DNA from: Capitella teleta
Lineage: Eukaryota > Annelida > Polychaeta > Capitellidae
Direction: 5' to 3'
Length of the DNA: 64,000 bases
Assembly: GCA_000328365.1 (NCBI GenBank)
Contig: KB309694.1
Coordinates: forward strand, 62,001 to 126,000
The notes under the pieces are model-generated. The model saw nothing but the letters and a program-made list of their open reading frames with translations. It did no database searches and had not been told where the DNA came from. The stretch's first letter is position 1. Each line of letters opens with the position of its first letter. A program made the position numbers and the translations under genes. Shown here piece after piece: positions 60,801 through 64,000 of the stretch.

Positions 60801-62529
60801 ATGTATATGATTACAGTGATTAATTTGACTTATTCAAAATAGGCATAACATAATGCTGAGCTAAGAGAATTATCTGCTCGATTTATATTGTAGAACAGGA
60901 AATCTTCACGTTGTATTTAACTTTCGCTGTATTCGCGATCACGATCAACCGCAAAAATTGAGATACCCGCGAAATTTGTCTGAGTGATCTTATACAATAT
61001 GACCCTAAGCATGACCGCAAATAATTGGTGCCGCGAATAAAGACCTACATGAGCGAAAATTTCCTTGAAAATTTCTATAATAACTAATGAACAGGTACAT
61101 CACAGATACTGACTGACTCACGGCAATTTTTAAGAAAGGTTTGTTATTCCATACGAGGAATACTGATACTGGTGGATAGTGTCACTTAGCCAATCAAGGT
61201 TCAGAGTAATTGAATTGCAAAACAGCGCCTCATAGCGGAGGATTCAAGTAGTAACACTGATTAGAGGAGTGACATAATTCAAAACACCTTCCGTTTCCGT
61301 TTCTGTAAGCTGCTTGCTGCTCAAGACACAAACAAAAACACAATCTTCTGGAAGCACTAAGCTGTGCGGTCTGAGCGTGAAATAACACGTTGCAGTGCAT
61401 CTGCAGATTTATTGTAACCACTCATCTGCATAATATTATACGCACTATTGTGTTGTCATATCATGCAACGAGGATACCCCACCAGTCCGCTTCACTTCAA
61501 GCTGCTGAGGATGCAACATCGAGAGACAGGGATGCCTCCGTGGGGCTGTTCATCTCGACGATGAGAAGCGAAGAACAACCCGAATTCACACGCTGTCAGA
61601 ACCGCTGTTTGACTGCTGAAATCGGCTGCGAATAAGTTCTTTGATTGTGTCAGGATTCGCACGAAGAAGCACGCTTCTGTTTCTGCCTAAAACCCTAAAT
61701 GCTCAGCAATCGACAGCACGTCGTCTTATACGATGAGGCGCATGCTCGTTAATCACACCGTCAATCAAGTGCTTTCAATGCAGAGGATTAGCACAGCGGT
61801 TTCCAAACAATTACTCCGCGACCATTTTCATATCGAGGCGCAGATTTCTCTTATCAACCGCATCGATCCACACGCGGAAGCAAGATTGGGTTTTGGGCTC
61901 TTCCCTCTTTGTTTGAGCCTGAAGAGACGCCTGGTACCGAGTTCCCCCGATCATATCGATAGATCCAAGGCTTCCCCTTTAAACTGCATTCTTCCATTGT
62001 ATGCAGACACGAGAGGAAGTTCTCGCCTTATAGCATTGGATGGGTGGACCTAATCAGCCGAAATTTGGCCAGAGTGCACATACATAGGTCTTTGATGAAG
62101 ATGACGGGCGTCAGCGTTTGTTGAATATCACGTCACGATTACGAAGGCATCCGGGACAGATAATTTTTCAAATATGAATTCTTATTTCGCCGGAATCCCC
62201 AGCTGTGCGTCAATTGAATATCTTTTGAAACATATTTGATATCTTATTAAAAAACTTCATTGAACTTCAATAGATTATGCACGCATTAAGATGATAAAAT
62301 GAGATATAGAATAAAACATGCCTGGCTCTGACACACGCACCTGTAATAATGTTCTTGTTCGTTTAGCATTACTAAATAACCAAAACCCTACAAATAATTC
62401 AAATAAGCTAATTCAGCCATATCTGACAGCTTATTGGCAAGTATGTTCTCGTTTTTATTAAATTTAGTTGATGCAAAGTGGGTATAATGGGCTCAGGAAA
62501 ATGACTCTATACTAATATAATTCATTTTT
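57880..62529. other. 4.6 kb mostly featureless intergenic region
   Basis: AT-rich. It holds an exact ATCATAACGCAT (58359-58370), followed 20 bases later by a pyrimidine tract and AG (58390) opening a short frame of uncertain meaning. It also holds a pentanucleotide microsatellite at 59791-59866. No gene is supported. Confidence 0.5.
59791..59866. repeat. ATGAA pentanucleotide microsatellite
   Basis: Fifteen tandem copies of the 5-bp unit ATGAA without visible variants, suggesting recent expansion. Confidence 0.95.
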
Positions 62530-62704
62530 GTATATATGTACCCGAGTGCTCAAAGCGCTGCACAGAAATCACGATTATTAATTTCATTGGTTATAAGGTC
62601 CCGACCTAAGAGACTGTACGTTTGTGTGTAGTCACGCAGCGGAATCGGAACGCCTTACTATTGGATTGAAAGTCCAACGCTCTGCCACTGAGTCAAATAG
62701 GAAA
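62530..62704 (-). mobile_element. tRNA-derived SINE
   Basis: The minus strand from about 62704 reads a tRNA-like head: an A-box-like TGGCAGAGCGTTGG, an anticodon arm TTGGACTTTCAATCCAA with a UUC (Glu-type) loop, and a B-box-like GTTCCGATTCC. An unrelated body follows, ending GTGCAGCGCTTTGAGCACT near 62540. A GCGCTTTGAG-type 3' end is common among SINEs that share tails with L2-like LINEs. Lack of a closing acceptor stem and an altered B box rule out a working tRNA gene. About 170 bp, one copy seen in the window. Confidence 0.7.
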
Positions 62705-63154
62705 CTGCTATTGCAAAATTCTGGCAGAGTTGTGCCAAACGCGAGGTTTTGAATTCGAGAAATTTTTTTTATCATGCATGATGCATGGGAGAGTGGTGCT
62801 TCAAATTTAACATCATGTGAAATATGTTATGCTGAACGAGTTTTTGTTGTTGGTTGTTGTTTAACTGTGTCGGCGTTAATTAAAGGGACCACAAGAGGAT
62901 GCCACCTCTCTGCCAATCTCCCGTGTCTAATCTCCCGTGTCTATAGTGCTGCTTCTATTTTTGGCCGAGAACCCTCGTAGTAGTAGTAGACAGTAACACG
63001 CAAAGCCCGTGTTGTAGTCGCGATTAAATTTTATGCCACACGAGTACTTGGCAATGATGAAGCCGATTGCGACCTAAATCATTGCTGACAGCAACAATGC
63101 CAACTATACACAATCACGACAATAACATGCTTCGTCAGTGCCCAGACCCTGGTT
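62705..63154. other. Spacer
   Basis: No supported gene. A short TAG trinucleotide run lies near 62979. Confidence 0.5.
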
Positions 63155-63800
63155 CTAACTCCCAGGGTTTTCGAAAATATCGAAGATTGTTTTCCCCAAC
63201 AAGAAAATCCTGTCAGAAGTTGGAAAGTGAAGCCTGATTGCCTCTCGACGAGAGACTTCCTGTTCCAGCTGATCAATTGCTTCTATTGGATCAAACATTC
63301 GATGCAAGGCACAAAGCACCTTCTGCAGGTGATCCAAAGGTGTCGCATCCTGCCTCCGCCTGCGTTCGAGCTGAAGCATCGATGAAATTGACCGCCGATC
63401 GATGCCAATTAAAACACAAAAGGAACTGAGAGCAAGATAACAAGACCCTTGCCCTCTCCAGATCCCGCCGCATCTCTCCTCTTGTTTGCTGCTGATCCCA
63501 ATTGTGATGTGAATTAAGTTAATTGGCTTCATTGACTGTTGCGAGGCTGTACATTCAGTACGAATCATTTGATGAGGTTTAAATATTTATGCCTAATTAT
63601 CTGCATGTTTACCTGTACTTGTAGCTGATGCTTCGGATTACCTCGACGCAACCTGCATCGCCTCAGCCATGGCAATCATGACAGCGATGGATTACGATGG
63701 AACCCGTGCACCAAGTCATTCAACACTGCAATGTTTTCTTCGTTCATTGTTTGAGCCTCCCCTCGAATATCCTTCAGTAAATTCCGAACTTTTACAAACG
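63155..63800 (-). CDS. Probable exons of an unidentified helical protein (partial)
   Basis: Two minus-strand frames look coding. The right one (about 63800-63680) reads VKVRNLLKDIRGEAQTMNEE then NIAVLNDLVHGFH. The left one follows a good acceptor (ttgctctcag, exon from about 63428) and reads MLQLERRRRQDATPLDHLQK, VLCALHRMFDPIEAIDQLEQ and FLLGKTIFDIFENPGS to a stop at 63155-63157. Both are strongly helical, with alternating hydrophobic and charged residues. A third short piece (QQTRGEMRRDLERAR, about 63495-63450) may be an exon between them. I cannot fix the joins or name a family. If real, the gene's start lies right of the window. Confidence 0.3.
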
Positions 63801-64000
63801 TTTATTTTCCAAGTGAGAGTGTGAGAATTAAATTCCTCCGAGTGTTGTTGTTTTTTTTTTGTTTTTTTTTTTCTGGGTCAGTGGATGTCATTTCGCCCTG
63901 ACATTCATCTCGTTCCATGTTCTCCGTGTGTTGGAGATTATACCTTCTGAGTCACTCAAATGTTTACAGCAGTTTCATATTGTTGAAGTGTACAAATCCG

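Noticed and set aside
61733-62053. Plus-strand 106-codon frame
   Set aside because: It has an ATG and reasonable length, but there is no recognisable domain, no promoter or poly(A) context and no splice neighbours.
62635-62704. Functional tRNA-Glu gene on the minus strand
   Set aside because: The B box is altered and no acceptor stem closes. The sequence continues into a SINE body.

Overview
This window is nuclear DNA from an animal. Genes are split by short GT-AG introns in ordinary metazoan families, and the spaces between hold LINE fragments, small DNA transposons, a tRNA-derived SINE, a Polinton polymerase fossil and long microsatellites. An R-type lectin, a coiled-coil SRCR protein and marine-invertebrate style retroelements point to a non-vertebrate, probably aquatic, metazoan. 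I cannot name the phylum. Two runs of N (28360-28424 and 38580-38778) are scaffold gaps.

Layout from left to right: the C-terminal exon of an unidentified Ser/Arg-rich protein (+, to 856); THOC3, a six-exon WD40 subunit of the THO mRNA-export complex (-, 2353-4934); a two-domain beta-trefoil R-type lectin (+, 5810-8953); a long GATT/ATTC tract; a secreted or type II coiled-coil SRCR protein (+, 10468-13499); a LINE fragment next to a Polinton-type polymerase fossil (14600-16245); a single-exon Golgi-type sulfotransferase (-, 16601-17932); a retroelement graveyard at 20.8-24.5 kb in which one LINE is split by a local inversion and carries a TTAA-flanked MITE; a TLCD1/2-type TLC-domain gene (+, 25370-32841) with a 6.5 kb first intron; a decayed carotenoid oxygenase gene (-, 35036-36556); a complete fourteen-exon Musashi gene (-, 42359-56970) with a long 3' UTR and CpG-rich introns; then about 6.5 kb of mostly featureless DNA with a SINE, and a poorly resolved minus-strand helical protein at the right edge.

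The genes do not form a pathway. The functional types are mRNA export (THOC3), translational control (Musashi), membrane lipid composition (TLCD), recognition proteins (lectin, SRCR), sulfation, and a lost carotenoid enzyme.

The most unusual signal is a 12-bp word, ATCATAACGCAY. It occurs exactly eight times in 64 kb, where about 0.015 is expected by chance in uniform sequence. It lies in sense orientation just upstream of THOC3 (twice) and the TLCD gene, and recurs in Musashi introns and intergenic DNA. It may be an undescribed promoter or enhancer element. A second regulatory signal is a set of RFX X-box palindromes in and around Musashi. Four non-autonomous DNA transposons were delimited by target duplications or inverted repeats. 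Intron-exon structures were read by eye from splice consensus and reading-frame continuity; splice coordinates may be off by a base where noted.
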